A stretch of 64,000 bases of DNA from Taudactylus pleione (taxonomy: Eukaryota; Chordata; Amphibia; Anura; Myobatrachidae): positions 1,117,501 through 1,181,500 of the forward strand of contig JAUIMM010001409.1 of the NCBI GenBank assembly GCA_031769625.1. Reading direction: 5' to 3'. Positions within the stretch are counted from its first letter, which is position 1, and each line of letters starts with the position of its first letter. Under the pieces are notes generated by a model. The model was not told where the DNA came from. It saw nothing but the letters and a program-made list of their open reading frames with translations, and did no database searches. A program made the translations under genes and the position numbers. Shown here piece after piece: positions 32,304 through 42,990 of this stretch.

Positions 32304-34033
32304 AGCACACCATCAGTCTCTGCATCAGGAGCCAATGTACGGAACCGACCCCATTGACATCTGGACAGCGCATCGGCAATCCCGTTGTCAACTCCGGGTA
32401 CGTGTTGAGCTCGAAACAGCACATTATGGCGCAAACAGGCAAGCACCAGCTGCGCTAGCACACGCAAAACCAGCAACGACTTTGCTCGCTGCCCGTTTAC
32501 CGCATGCACCACGCCCAGATTGTCACATCTGAACAGAATGCTGCGATTGCAGATGCGCTCGCCCCAGACCTCCAAGGCGACCATTATTGGGAACAGTTCT
32601 AAGAGCAGCATATCTCTTGTCAAACCTGCACGAATCCACTCCTCTGGCCAAGTTGCGACGCACCAGGATCCCCTCAGGTAGCAACCGAACCCCGAAGATC
32701 CTGCTGCATCGGTGAAAAGCTGCAAATCGACATTGCCCACCAGAGGGGATAACCATATCCTGATCCCATTAAAATCTGCCAAAAAGGAAACCCAAACTTC
32801 CAGGTCTCTCTTTATTTCTGACGATAAACGGATCAAATGGTGAGGTTTGGAAACCCCCGCTGTGGCCCTCTCTAGCTTTCTGCAAAATACCCTCCCCATC
32901 GGTATAACTCTACAGGCAAAGTTCATACAACCCAACAGTGATTGGGCCTGCCTGAGCGAAATTTTGCGCGCAACCAAACACTCTGAAATGGAATCTCGCA
33001 ATTTGTCAATTTTATCGCGCGGCAGCCGACAGGATCCAGCCAAGGTATCAATCTCGATACCTAAAAATGACAAACACGAGAGGGGTCCCTCTGTCTTTTC
33101 GTCTGCCACAGGTACTCCAAAATGAAAAAACAGCGCTCTCATGGAACCAAGTAACTCGTTACAACGCTCTGACCCAGCGGGCCCCACGCAGAGGAAGTCA
33201 TCGAGATAGTGCGCTATCCCATGACCCCCACAAGAAAACTCTACGCACCAATGAAGGAAAGTGCTAAATTTTTCAAAGTATGCGCAGGAAATCGAACACC
33301 CCATAGGCAAGCACTTGTCTATGAAGTATTCCCCCCCAATGCGAAAACCCATGAACCTAAACGATTCGGGGTGCAAAGGAAGCAAACGAAAAGCTGACTC
33401 CACATCCATCTTAGCCATGAGGGCCCCGCGTCCATATGCCCTAACGATACTGAGAGCATCATCAAAAGACTGATACCTCACTGAACAGAATTCAGGAGGT
33501 ATAGCGTCATTAACGGAGGACCCCAATGGATAAGACAGATGCTGGATCAGCCAAAATTTTCCTGGAGTTTTCTTAGGCACCACCCCCACTGGGGAAAGAA
33601 TCAGATTCCCCATTGGAGGATGCGCAAATGGACCCACCATACGTCCTAACTGAACCTCTTTCTCGACTTTTAACTGAAGAACGTCAGGAAAAAGTGGAGC
33701 TGATTGTAAATTTCTCGGGGAACCGACTCGAACTTCCCCTATAACTGGTAAACGAAAACCCAACTTGAACCCGAAAAACAAAAACTTAGCGTCCTGCCTA
33801 TTAGGGTACCACCCTAGCCACCTGGACATAGCATCCAAACGGATAGGGGTTGGTGCCCTATTTAGCGCCTGCGCTACCTCCCGCTTTGGGAATAGCTCCT
33901 CCTCCAGACTTGGATCCCTGTTGGGCTGACAACCTGAAACAATTAGAGGCGGGGTGCGATCCGTTGCAACGCAAGCAAAGGTGTCGAAAACGGCACCGTT
34001 GGCCCTGGGAACAGGAGGCATTATTAAAGGCAA
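32255..34033 (-). CDS. reverse transcriptase - RNase H of Ngaro 1
   Basis: 592 residues. RT motifs: VVPKKTPGKFWLIQHLSYP (about 151-169), LMAKMDVESAF with Asp210, LPMGCSISCAYFE (242-254) and HYLDDFLCVG with Asp278 and Asp279. RNase H follows with Asp442 (LFTDAAG), Glu479 (LLLELFPI), Asp504 (FRCDNLGVVHA) and Asp549 (HVPGVDNGIADALSR), so all expected catalytic acids are present. The first ATG is given; the frame overlaps the last 176 nt of gag in a different frame, so expression may use frameshifting or reinitiation. No methyltransferase domain, as in some DIRS elements, was seen after RNase H. Confidence 0.92.
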   Translation of the reverse strand: MPLIMPPVPRANGAVFDTFACVATDRTPPLIVSGCQPNRDPSLEEELFPKREVAQALNRAPTPIRLDAMSRWLGWYPNRQDAKFLFFGFKLGFRLPVIGEVRVGSPRNLQSAPLFPDVLQLKVEKEVQLGRMVGPFAHPPMGNLILSPVGVVPKKTPGKFWLIQHLSYPLGSSVNDAIPPEFCSVRYQSFDDALSIVRAYGRGALMAKMDVESAFRLLPLHPESFRFMGFRIGGEYFIDKCLPMGCSISCAYFEKFSTFLHWCVEFSCGGHGIAHYLDDFLCVGPAGSERCNELLGSMRALFFHFGVPVADEKTEGPLSCLSFLGIEIDTLAGSCRLPRDKIDKLRDSISECLVARKISLRQAQSLLGCMNFACRVIPMGRVFCRKLERATAGVSKPHHLIRLSSEIKRDLEVWVSFLADFNGIRIWLSPLVGNVDLQLFTDAAGSSGFGCYLRGSWCVATWPEEWIRAGLTRDMLLLELFPIMVALEVWGERICNRSILFRCDNLGVVHAVNGQRAKSLLVLRVLAQLVLACLRHNVLFRAQHVPGVDNGIADALSRCQWGRFRTLAPDAETDGVLCPSYVWQVIKPDWRG

Positions 34034-35909
34034 AACATTTACCTTTAAAAGGTGTCTGCGCAGAAAGCCGACCGGGGCCCGTCTGTCGACGCCCCGGGGA
34101 GGGATCAGAACTCGGGCGCCACGCCCCAGACCCCCCCTTATGAGTATCCCCGCCTACCCGAGAATCCTCCACTCCACCTTTTGGTGGTTGCGTGACGTCA
34201 AGCCACACTTCCACGTCCTTGCACCCAAAATCTAAGCGCTTGGATCCGTCCTGCTTGCGCCTAAATTCCTCATCATATGTTCTCCAGGCGCTGCCCCTGG
34301 ATTTACGCTGCATCCCATGAATCAGGTGGATATACCTTATTACGTTCAGGTGCTCCCCTGGGCGATCTTTCAAGTAGCATGCTGCGAATACGTAAAACCC
34401 AGCAAGCCAGTTATCATAGGAACGAAAAGCTTCCAACCCCACCCCGCCTTTAAGCTTAGCTGCCTTGAAATCTTTTTTGGCTTGCTCAGTTAAAATGAAC
34501 ATGTCCACATAATCGCCCTTCCTGATTTTTTTCTTGCAACAATCGCGCAGACCCCGCAATACTGCTGTATTGTCGCAATGCACCACACCTGGTTGATGCT
34601 GACGCTTCTTGGACTTCCGCGCGCTACTACTCTGACGCTGCTGCTTAGCCCGCTTATCCCGCCTATCCGCCTCCTTGCGCGCATATTTAGCAGCCCTCTT
34701 CCGCGCCTTTTTCGCGCTGCTGACAGAAGAAGCCAGAGAAGAAGAGGTCGATGACAAGTCAGAGACAGAGGAAGAAGAGGAGGCAGAGTCAGCAACATCA
34801 TCATCTTCTGAGATCTCACCTGACGATCCGGACTGCTCCCTCCCGGACACGACCGATGATGAAGCCTCCTCGACGCTGAAATCCTGTTCCATAGCTTCGC
34901 CCTCAGCAGTATCTGAAACAGACGATGAAGCCGCCCCCTGGGCCGAAACCCTGGGCACGGTCGACACAGCAGGAGAAGACACAGCAGCACTAGCCCCAGA
35001 CGCCTCTGGTCTTGCCAACTGAGCCGCAGCGGAGCCCATAGCCTTGCAAGCCTGCATGAACTGATCTACCGCTGGCCCTAGAGTAGCAGAAATTGAACGC
35101 TGCCTCTGATCCACCCTTTCACTATCTGCTTGGCTAGGAGCCAATGCCGCAACCATGGGAGCAAAAGCAGATGTCATTGATGACATCATGGCCGCAAAAG
35201 CTGCAGGGTCAAAGGACTGACTTGCACCCCCACTAGGGACCTGAGTATCCACATAGCCAGAAGCTGCTGCCCCAGACATGGCCCTGTCTGCTGATTGCTG
35301 ACTAGCCTGCCAATCATCCTCCATCAGCTCTCCCTGTCCTAAAATGGCTGCCTCCCTGACTGACAAAGCCCCTAATGTGCTGCCAGGGCTGTCCATCTCC
35401 CCCACCTCGACATTCCCCACTTCATTAACTGTGGGGGAGTCCCCCCTGCCCCTCCGGGCACTAACAGGGCTATTAGCAGCCCTCCTTGCGGTGCGCGTGT
35501 GCGCCTGTGACCTTTGAACCCGCGGGGGGCGAGCGCTCACCGCCCTAATCGCGGCAGCTCTGCCCTCCCGCGGGCTCACTAACTGCCTCTCGCGGCTGCT
35601 CAGAGCAGCCGCGCCTTCCCCCCGCCGGCGGCTGTGTCCAGCCGCCCTGACAGCACCTGCTTGACGGCCGCGGGTAAGCGCGGCCGCGCCCGGCCGCCCA
35701 TGACGCCGCGGGGCTGCGCGACTCGCGCTAGCCCCTTCAGCTCCCTCTTGAGAGGCAGGAGCCTCCCCAGAACTCCCTGGGCCTTCTTCCTGTGCCCGGT
35801 AATGGGCGGGGATCCGCGATGAGCGGTGCGGGCGGGGCATGCTACCAATTTGGGGGGGGTCACAGTCCTTATAAGGGTTAGGAGGATTGTTAGAAAATGC
35901 AGAGCGCAA
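33858..35909 (-). CDS. Gag-like protein of Ngaro 1
   Basis: 683 residues. The N-terminal 150 are Arg/Ala-rich. A serine- and acid-rich stretch at about 345-425 leads into a basic cluster (KKARKRAAKYARKEADRR, then KSKKRQ), a likely nuclear signal or nucleic-acid binder. A folded-looking region follows (KKKIRKGDYVDMFILTEQAK ... AGFYVFAACYLKDRPGEHLN). Near residues 625-658 come a CCCH finger (C-x7-C-x5-C-x3-H) and a knuckle (C-x2-C-x3-H-x4-C), both nucleic-acid binding. These fingers recur in Ngaro 2. The first ATG lies about 130 nt from A1. The assignment rests on position and zinc fingers; the middle has no motif I can name. Confidence 0.8.
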   Translation of the reverse strand: MRSAFSNNPPNPYKDCDPPQIGSMPRPHRSSRIPAHYRAQEEGPGSSGEAPASQEGAEGASASRAAPRRHGRPGAAALTRGRQAGAVRAAGHSRRRGEGAAALSSRERQLVSPREGRAAAIRAVSARPPRVQRSQAHTRTARRAANSPVSARRGRGDSPTVNEVGNVEVGEMDSPGSTLGALSVREAAILGQGELMEDDWQASQQSADRAMSGAAASGYVDTQVPSGGASQSFDPAAFAAMMSSMTSAFAPMVAALAPSQADSERVDQRQRSISATLGPAVDQFMQACKAMGSAAAQLARPEASGASAAVSSPAVSTVPRVSAQGAASSSVSDTAEGEAMEQDFSVEEASSSVVSGREQSGSSGEISEDDDVADSASSSSSVSDLSSTSSSLASSVSSAKKARKRAAKYARKEADRRDKRAKQQRQSSSARKSKKRQHQPGVVHCDNTAVLRGLRDCCKKKIRKGDYVDMFILTEQAKKDFKAAKLKGGVGLEAFRSYDNWLAGFYVFAACYLKDRPGEHLNVIRYIHLIHGMQRKSRGSAWRTYDEEFRRKQDGSKRLDFGCKDVEVWLDVTQPPKGGVEDSRVGGDTHKGGSGAWRPSSDPSPGRRQTGPGRLSAQTPFKGKCFAFNNASCSQGQRCRFRHLCLRCNGSHPASNCFRLSAQQGSKSGGGAIPKAGGSAGAK

Positions 35910-36042
35910 AGGTGGGGGAGGGCAGAGAGAGAGAGGGATAGATGAAGAAGGTGAAGAACAAAGATAAGAAGAGGAAAGAAAAACAGAAGGATGGCTATGA
36001 AGAAAATATAACAGAGCTCAGGTAAGAGCACTTACCCACTCC

Positions 36043-36214
36043 AAGACAGGAACAAAAGAGGCTGACTCCGCCTCCAACAATCTCTAATATCCCTGCTATA
36101 ACCTACAACCCTAAAAACCCATTGGCCCTAATTATCACATGATTCCTCACACTGGTCTGCCCCCAGCCTAGGAAGTTTAACCCTCTCCACTCCTATACAG
36201 TCATTTCGTTTATC
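36043..36214 (-). repeat. Ngaro 1 left terminal repeat A1
   Basis: 172 bp, identical by eye to A2. In the sense direction it is the 5' end of the element and is followed by a pyrimidine-rich stretch (purine-rich on the plus strand, 35918-36010) that leads into gag. Transcription should start in or near here; no TATA box is obvious. Confidence 0.9.
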
Positions 36215-36611
36215 ATAGTGTTATACAGTCCCCATACTATAGTGTTATACAGTTCCCATACTATAGTGTTATACAGTTCCCATACTATAGTGTTATACAG
36301 TTCCCATACTATAATGTTATACAGTCCCCATACTATAGTGTTATACAGTTCCCATACTATAATGTTATACAGTCCCCATACTTTAGTGTTATACAGTTCC
36401 CATACTATAATGTTATACAGTCCCCATACTATAGTGTTATACAGTTCCCATACTATAATGTTATACAGTCCCCATACTTTAGTGTTATACAGTTCCCATA
36501 CTATAGTGTTATACAATCCCCATACTATAGTGTTATACAATCCCCATACTATAGTGTTATACAGTTCCCATACTATAATATTATACAGTCCCCATACTAT
36601 AGTATTATATA
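36215..36611. repeat. 24 bp satellite, right of Ngaro 1
   Basis: About 16 units continuing the array broken at 29239, starting in mid-unit with ATAGTGTTATACAG. Includes the variants CTTTAGTGTTATAC and CTATAATGTTATAC, and shows an alternation of two-unit blocks. Confidence 0.9.
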
Positions 36612-36870
36612 GGGCTCTATTTATTAACATTATTTTTACTAAAATAAAGTGATAAAGGCTGTTTTGTGTTGTCACACCCTTTTCATATTATGTTAGTATC
36701 ACCTGTAGTTATTACAGGGCAATTGGAGTAGAATTAGTAAAATTCTACTCCAACCCCTAATTATCACTTATTTTTAGTAAAGCAGATCGCATTTCCCATA
36801 ATTGTGATGGGAAATGTGATCCGACCACAGTTACTAAAAATAAATTGTAAAAAAATACCGGGGGATGCCA
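36612..36870 (+). mobile_element. fragment of GGGCTCTATTTA-family small element
   Basis: Begins GGGCTCTATTTATTAACATT and matches, inverted, the 13350-13630 part of the element at 12824-13630, including the palindrome-like AGAATTAGTAAAATTCT and TCCCATAATTGTGATGGGA. The far end is not identified; the sequence loses similarity after about 36870. Confidence 0.6.
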
Positions 36871-37769
36871 AGTCCAAAGAGGTCCTGCACCGCACACCCT
36901 GCACCCATATTTTTTAAGACTTACCTGTCCGTGGTCCCGCGTCGGGTGTCAACGCTGCTCAGAACACCGGAAAATGGCTGCCGCGGCCATTTTTTCAGTG
37001 TTCTGTGCATTCGCAGTAGACCCCGGGCACACTCTAGTGCCCGGAGTCTACTAAGGCTCCGGGGGCTGGCCAGCTGCATCAGTCAGCTGCCAGCAACCGG
37101 GGAGAGAGGAGGGGACCCCGCACGGGGAGTGCACATGGGGCCCCTCCTCTCTTAAGACGCCCCTGGCTTAGGCGAATTCCGTCTGGAATTGAATTTGGAG
37201 ATAAGTTCCGACCAGGCAAAAAGTGGCAATACGCGAAACTTTTTCACCCATTTCGGCTTTTCTCCTCTAATTGAATACGGCCAATAGATGGCTGGCACTC
37301 ACTGGCAGTTGGTGTGGCTCCCATATTTGAATTTTGAACTGCGCTGCACCCTCACCCCTGGAGCCGCCACTGATAGGAGGCATGATGAATGCCTCCAATA
37401 CTTGGATTGAACTCCAAGTAATCCATAATTATTACAGGGGATATTTTTATCTTAATGACTAGACCCCTAAACCTCCCATAGGGGTATATTTATTAATAAT
37501 TGCATTATGACCCCTAAAATAAAGATTCCCTACTGCCGCAATGTCCAGCAATAGCCTAAATGTAAAATATCTGAGTCGCCGGGATGTTACTTCCTGCTTC
37601 AGACCCCAGTGTGATTTTGTGTATGCACCAAACTCCATTGACGTCTGTGAAAACGTACAGTACCGGGAGGGCCTCTCCTGGTAACTAATGCACACCACAA
37701 GCAGTAGCCATAGGCTACCATAGGCTAACGCAGCTGCCGGGGCCAAGATCCATAAAGCTTTGCATTCCA
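36871..37769. other. unassigned non-coding DNA
   Basis: Possibly a mosaic of old small elements: TTAAGACGCCCCTGGC near 37152, GGGGTATATTTATTAATAAT near 37480. A 96-codon frame at 36865-37155 shows no domain and is not called. No gene is supported. Confidence 0.45.
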
Positions 37770-38259
37770 GAATTTGCCGGTGTATCTGCATGCCTATATT
37801 CTGTGTGTGCGACTGCGGGTGTATATGTGACCTATATTCTGTGTGTGACGGCCGGTGTATCTGCATGTCTATATTCTGTGTGTGTGACTGCGGATGTATC
37901 TGCATGCCTATATTCTGTGTGTATGACTGCGGGTGTATCTGCATGCCTATATTCTGTGTATGACTGTGTGTGTATCTGCATGCCTATATTCTGTGTGTGT
38001 GACTGCGGGTGTATCTGCATTTCTATATTCTGTGTGTGTGACTGCGGATGTTTCTGCATGCCTATATTCTGTGTGTGTGACTGCGGATAGATCAGCATGC
38101 CTATATTCTGTGTGTGTGACTGCGGGTGTATATGCATGCCTATATTCTGTGTGTGACTGCGGGTGTATCTGCATGCCTATATTCTGTGTGGTTGTGACTG
38201 CAGCTGTATCTGCATGCCTATATTCTGTGTGTGTGACTGCGGATGTATCTGTATGCCTA
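37770..38259. repeat. 37/39 bp satellite, left part
   Basis: About 12 units combining GACTGCGGGTGTATCTGCAT and GCCTATATTCTGTGTGTGT. The number of GT steps varies, giving 37 and 39 bp units. Ends in GCCTA at 38259, where a retrotransposon interrupts the array. Confidence 0.9.
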
Positions 38260-38685
38260 TAAACCTTCTATCGGATGAGGTGTTGTCATGTGTGCAAACC
38301 ACTTATCATACTAACATAAAATAAAGACACTAAGACGTGGATTTGGCAGATAACTTGATGGCGATTTATTGGAGCAATAATAATTATTATTTATTTAAGG
38401 ATGTATGGTGGCAAAGAAAGGACGGCCAGAAATCAGCCAGATCTGCTATGCCCACACACAAACAACAAAAGACATAGCAGGCGTAGATCGCCCAGAGTGC
38501 ATACACATAACCATGTAACTCATATCATCAACAAAAGGTAACGCTCACCCCCATCTTGACTTCCCACCCGTTTAGGTGGTGATACTGCCCCCCGTTAGGT
38601 TGGTACAGCCAACTACCAGTCAACGAAGGGAGCGCCCTTAAATCATAATTGCACCCGGACTGGCGACCTGCCGTTCTTTCCCGCC
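38260..38685 (-). repeat. Ngaro 2 terminal repeat B2
   Basis: About 426 bp, differing from B1 (38911-39336) at only two positions by eye (GACACTAAGACG/GACACTGAGACG and AAAGACATAG/AAAGGCATAG). The GGGGAGGGAGGGTGGGG joint (38716-38736) before A2 also occurs in Ngaro 1. Confidence 0.85.
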
Positions 38686-38736
38686 ACCCAAAACCAAACC
38701 CACAACATACCAAAATTTATAGGGGAGGGAGGGTGG

Positions 38737-38910
38737 GGAATCTGGAACAAAGAGGCTTTGGCCCACACTTTTATCCCACTATATAATGTTCCTGTTACAA
38801 ACCCGCCCCTGCTTGCCATAGGCTAACTCCCACAAGTAATTTGCATACATGCCTGCCCCCATCCTAGAGGTTTAAAACACCTCTTTTCTTATGCAATCTT
38901 TCGGTTTCTC
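38737..38910 (-). repeat. Ngaro 2 internal repeat A2
   Basis: 174 bp, same length as A1 (44507-44680) but differing at roughly 20 positions. Ends CGGTTTCTC against B1. Confidence 0.85.
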
Positions 38911-39336
38911 TAAACCTTCTATCGGATGAGGTGTTGTCATGTGTGCAAACCACTTATCATACTAACATAAAATAAAGACACTGAGACGTGGATTTGGCAG
39001 ATAACTTGATGGCGATTTATTGGAGCAATAATAATTATTATTTATTTAAGGATGTATGGTGGCAAAGAAAGGACGGCCAGAAATCAGCCAGATCTGCTAT
39101 GCCCACACACAAACAACAAAAGGCATAGCAGGCGTAGATCGCCCAGAGTGCATACACATAACCATGTAACTCATATCATCAACAAAAGGTAACGCTCACC
39201 CCCATCTTGACTTCCCACCCGTTTAGGTGGTGATACTGCCCCCCGTTAGGTTGGTACAGCCAACTACCAGTCAACGAAGGGAGCGCCCTTAAATCATAAT
39301 TGCACCCGGACTGGCGACCTGCCGTTCTTTCCCGCC
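38911..39336 (-). repeat. Ngaro 2 internal repeat B1
   Basis: Near-identical partner of B2, starting TAAACCTTCTATCGGATGAG. Confidence 0.85.
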
Positions 39337-39385
39337 ACAGCAAGGTTCTGCTTATAGAACCGCTGCACCGCCACCATACCAAGTA

Positions 39386-39960
39386 CTACCCCAATAACGC
39401 CAACTCCTCAAAAAGATCCCCAATAAACAATGACAAACCCTCCTCTGTTAAATGAACTCCATCAGGTCTATACATATAACTAAATCGAAATTGAATGTTC
39501 TTATGGTAAATGAAACGGCCATAATTGGCCATCACAAATTTGGCAACTGCGAAATTAAGTTTCTTCCTAGCTTCGTCATTAGCAGGAAAACTCCTAACCC
39601 CACGCCAGACCTGTCGAGGTACAATGCAAGACCAAATTAATTTACACAAGGGCCAGGCCGATAGCACCCTCGCCAAATCGTTGACAATATCAACTCGTAA
39701 TTCTACAGTGGACATCTGCCCTAAGTCGTTGCCTCCTAAATAAGCCACCAAAATACGTGGCCTACCAAAAAGCCTTGCATACTCTAACAGTTTAGGACAA
39801 AAGGAATGCCATCTCATACCTCTGGAACCTATCCAACGGACCCTAGCTGAATATTCAAAAATTGGAGCTTGATCTGAACTCAAACCTAGCAGCCCAGAAA
39901 ATATATGAGTGGCCTATAACCCAAATGTCCTGCGTGTCAAAGAGCAATCCTAAAGGTGGA
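39386..39960 (-). pseudogene. SGNH hydrolase of Ngaro 2, frameshifted
   Basis: Block I (DIWVIGHSYIFWAARF, about 39883-39940) is in one frame. The rest (VAYLGGNDLG for block III, RPDGVHLTEEG for block V) is in another, after a one-base shift near 39884 compared with Ngaro 1. The catalytic Ser, Asn, Asp and His are still encoded. About 165 residues remain open in the second frame. Confidence 0.75.
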
Positions 39961-40425
39961 GGAAAGCAGTAAATAAAAAATTAGTAATTGTCATAAAACA
40001 ATAAAATTTTATGGTGTATTAGTGGGATCTGATAGAACATAAGTGAGTATCTGCCAAAAAGAAAAATTTTCTATTGGTCGCCGACTTTACTATTTGAAGT
40101 GGCTGAGACAAACAGAAGACACAAAGGGGAAGAATGGGTGGGGGGGAATTGGGAAAAAACAGGTGAACTCGGCAAGAGGTAAAATAAAAACCTGCTGAGG
40201 GATGGACTATGGCCTAATTAAATGATTGAGAATAGCCGAATTGAATCCGTCAGTTCAGGTAAAAATTTTAAAATCCCTCAAGACTCCCATTGCCAGCAAT
40301 GGCGAGTAGCTAATCCCGAGTAGGACGGACAGGGGTAACAGACAAGACAGGACAGTACATGAGACAAGACAAAAACCAGGCAAGCATAAACTATAAACGT
40401 AACCGGAACAGACTGTGAAATGACT

Positions 40426-41355
40426 TTAAAACAAAGGGCCTTCACGCCTAGGTCGAATGTAACCTTTATAACTATCCGATTTCCAACGTCCTAGGGCCTT
40501 AATTTCTGATGCCGAGAAACCCGCAGCTGCCGCCGAAGTTGCGGCTCCGATCAGAAACGAGTGTGTACCAAAATCTTGAGGCGGGAGGCCTAAAACTGAT
40601 ACACACCTCTTCAAAAACCAACCAAACTGGTATTTGGTAAGCGGAGTCCTGTCCATATGCATGAGTCATGAACCAGGAACATCCGGCCGCAATAACTCAT
40701 ACCGCATAGCTAGTGCCACGGGGCAGATCTGTTCATACCTAGATGGACCCAACGAGATCCACCTACCCCTACCAGTCTGGTCGGTCTTTGACCGCCGAAT
40801 CCTACAGAGAACAGACCTCTCACTGACCAGGATATCCGAGAGGAGCATGGCGGCATCAACCCATTTGGATGATGCCACCAGCTCCGATACCCTCAAGGTG
40901 CCGTGAAAAGCCTCTGAAAACACCACTTGAATCAGGACCGCCTCATACGCAGTAAGAGCCACTCCGAGAACCGCCCCTAATACTGCCGGAAGCAGATGAG
41001 CATCCACAGGTCTCCTACGGTCAGCTACTGGCCGGGAGACCCGTGCCCAACCCTTTAAAGCCTTCACAATCAGAAAACTTTTAGTAAAGTCAGGTTGGCC
41101 CTTCAATTTACAATAAAATGCAATGCCCCCCAAAGAGCGCGCAACAGAAGCCCTGGATCTGCCAGCCAAATGGAGACTCCAAATAAAAGAAAGCATCGAA
41201 CGATGCTGACTCTTACCTGCCTGTTTGCTGCTACGGGAATAATCTTCCCATTCATTCCATGCCTGCCGATATGCTCGCAACGTGGAGAGGGCTAAAGACT
41301 GTTCTGCTAAGCCCTCCATGCCGGCTCGATCACCTGCCAAACATAAGAGGGGCAA
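40426..41355 (-). pseudogene. tyrosine recombinase of Ngaro 2, inactivated
   Basis: Homologous to 31389-32303 over its full length, including STLRAYRQAWNEWEDYSRSS and FHGTLRVSELVASSKW. A TGA at 40666-40668 replaces the tryptophan of GSW-LMH, splitting the frame into 229 and 78 residues. In the second part THSFRIG has become THSFLIG, removing the second catalytic arginine. Lys (RRSKTDQ), Trp (LGRWKS) and the terminal Tyr (SYKGYIR) remain. The nonsense codon and the arginine change are independent lesions. Confidence 0.85.
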
Positions 41356-42990
41356 AGCACAACGTCAGCACCAGGGGCCACAGATCGGGACCTAGCCCAC
41401 TGGAAACGTGATAATGCATCGTCTATCTCATTCTCCACCCCAGGAACGTGTCTTGCCTTAAACATGATGTTACAGCGCAAACATGTGAGCACAGCTGCGC
41501 TAGCAAGCGCAAAACCAGCAGGGAAGCCGCATGTTGCTGATTGTATCGCATGGACCACGCCCAGGTTGTCACACCTGATAATGATGCTGCGATTGCGTAA
41601 CCATTCCCCCCAGATTTCCAAGGAAACCATTATGGGAAAGAGTTTGAGAAGGAGTAAGTCCTTAGTCAAACCCTTTCCCACCCATTCTTCCAGCCAACGG
41701 CCAATGCACCAGGAGCCATCAAGGTAACATCCGAACCCTGTGGTGCCTGCTGCGTCGGTGAACAGCTGCAGCTGCAAATTGTCAGCGGCTGGAGACATCC
41801 ACAACCGAACGCCATTAAAATCCCGAAGAAACGAGACCCAGACAGAGAGGTCCTGCTTAAACTCTGAGGATAAACGTAGCAAATGTCTCGGTTAGTGACA
41901 CCAGCCGTGGCCCTTTGCCCATTGGAATTACTTTACAGGCCCAGGAGGGATTGCGCCTGCCGCAGGGTAATTCTACTGGAAGCCGTGCATTCCGCTATGG
42001 CATTACGCAACTTGACAGGCTTATCGAGAGGAATGCGACAAGAACCCGCCGAGGTACAGATCTCGATACCCAGGAATGACAAGGGGAAGGGCCCTCCGTT
42101 TTGTCCGCAGCAACGGGAACTCCAAATGAAAAAACAGCGCTCGTAAAGAAAACAAAAGATAACTGCATCTGCCTGAACCGGAAGGGCCGACACACAGAAA
42201 GTCATCGAGATAGTGGGCTATTCCATGACTACCGCAAAAATTAAATAAATTAATTCCGCGCACCAGTGTAGGAAGGTGCTAAAATGCTCGAAAAACGCAC
42301 AGGACACAGAACACCCCATAGGCAAGCATTTGTCTATGCAATATCCATTGTCCAAGCTAAAAACCCATAAACTGGAATGACTCTGGGTGCAAAGGAAGTA
42401 GACGAAAAGCTGACTCAACATCTATCTTAGCCATCAGTGCGCCCGGACCATAACACCTAATGACGTCCAAAGCATCGTCAAAAGACTGGTACACCACCGA
42501 GGAAACCTCAACTGGTATGGCATAATTTACTGACGAGCCTGGCGGATAAGACAGATGTTGCATGAGCCTGTATTTTCCTGGAATTTTCTTGGGAACCACT
42601 CCCACCGGGGAATTCACAAGATCCCTAATGGGGGTTCTGCAAAAGACCCTGCAATGCGCCTGACGCTAACCTCGCCAGCCACTTTTTCCCTAAGAATGTG
42701 AGGCAATTCAAAGGCAGACTTCAAATTTCTAGGCGAATATGTGTCGACATCCCTGCAAATAGGTAAACGAAAACCAAAACTGAAGCCTTTTAACGAAAAT
42801 TCTGCGTCCTGCAGAACCGGGTACCAACTCAACCATTTTGCTATCGCTGTGACACGGACAGGGGATGGAACTTTACTTAGCACTTGTGCCTTTTGCTGGC
42901 TGTGCAGGCTGCTGCTGGGCACCCCCCTTGAAACACTTGGCAACTGGGTGATTGCCACCACATCGCAAGCAGAGGTGACGAAAATGACAT
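41307..42990 (-). pseudogene. RT-RNase H of Ngaro 2, multiply frameshifted
   Basis: In sense order, pieces at 42614-42961 (VTAIAKWLSWYPVLQDAEFS), 42357-42617 (SPVGVVPKKIPGKYRLMQH, ALMAKIDVESAFRLLPLHP), about 42218-42400 (IDKCLPMGCSVSCAFFEHFS), 42021-42263 (HGIAHYLDDFLCVGPSGSG), 41933-42205 (FLGIEICTSAGSCRIP) and 41307-41882 (RNase H: LFTDAAGTTGFGCYL, IIRCDNLGVVHA, RHVPGVENEIDDALSR) jump between frames. The RNase H Glu region reads LLLKLFPIM, so the catalytic Glu is Lys, and the last Asp is Glu. Roughly 60 bp near 41883-41935 also appear deleted relative to Ngaro 1. Confidence 0.8.

Larger units (their letters stand above)
29240..36214 (-). mobile_element. Ngaro-type tyrosine-recombinase retrotransposon (complete)
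   Basis: A 6975 bp element on the minus strand, in sense order A1 - gag - RT/RNase H - tyrosine recombinase - SGNH hydrolase - B1 - A2 - B2. Split direct repeats plus a recombinase instead of an integrase, and a hydrolase after the recombinase, are the known Ngaro arrangement; DIRS proper has inverted repeats. The satellite on both sides joins as CCCCATACT + ATAGTG without loss or duplication. All four frames are uninterrupted and the A and B repeat pairs appear identical, suggesting a recent insertion. Confidence 0.9.

Noticed and set aside
34490..35022. Serine- and leucine-rich frames on both strands inside gag
   Set aside because: Shadows of the gag coding sequence, arising from its biased serine and acidic codon composition.
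29240..36214. Classification as DIRS proper, or as an LTR retrovirus-like element
   Set aside because: DIRS has inverted terminal repeats and often a methyltransferase region; this element has split direct repeats and a hydrolase. There is no protease, integrase or envelope, and no simple LTR pair.
36865..37155. 96-codon frame downstream of a small-element fragment
   Set aside because: No domain and no transcript context; the region looks like a mosaic of old repeats.
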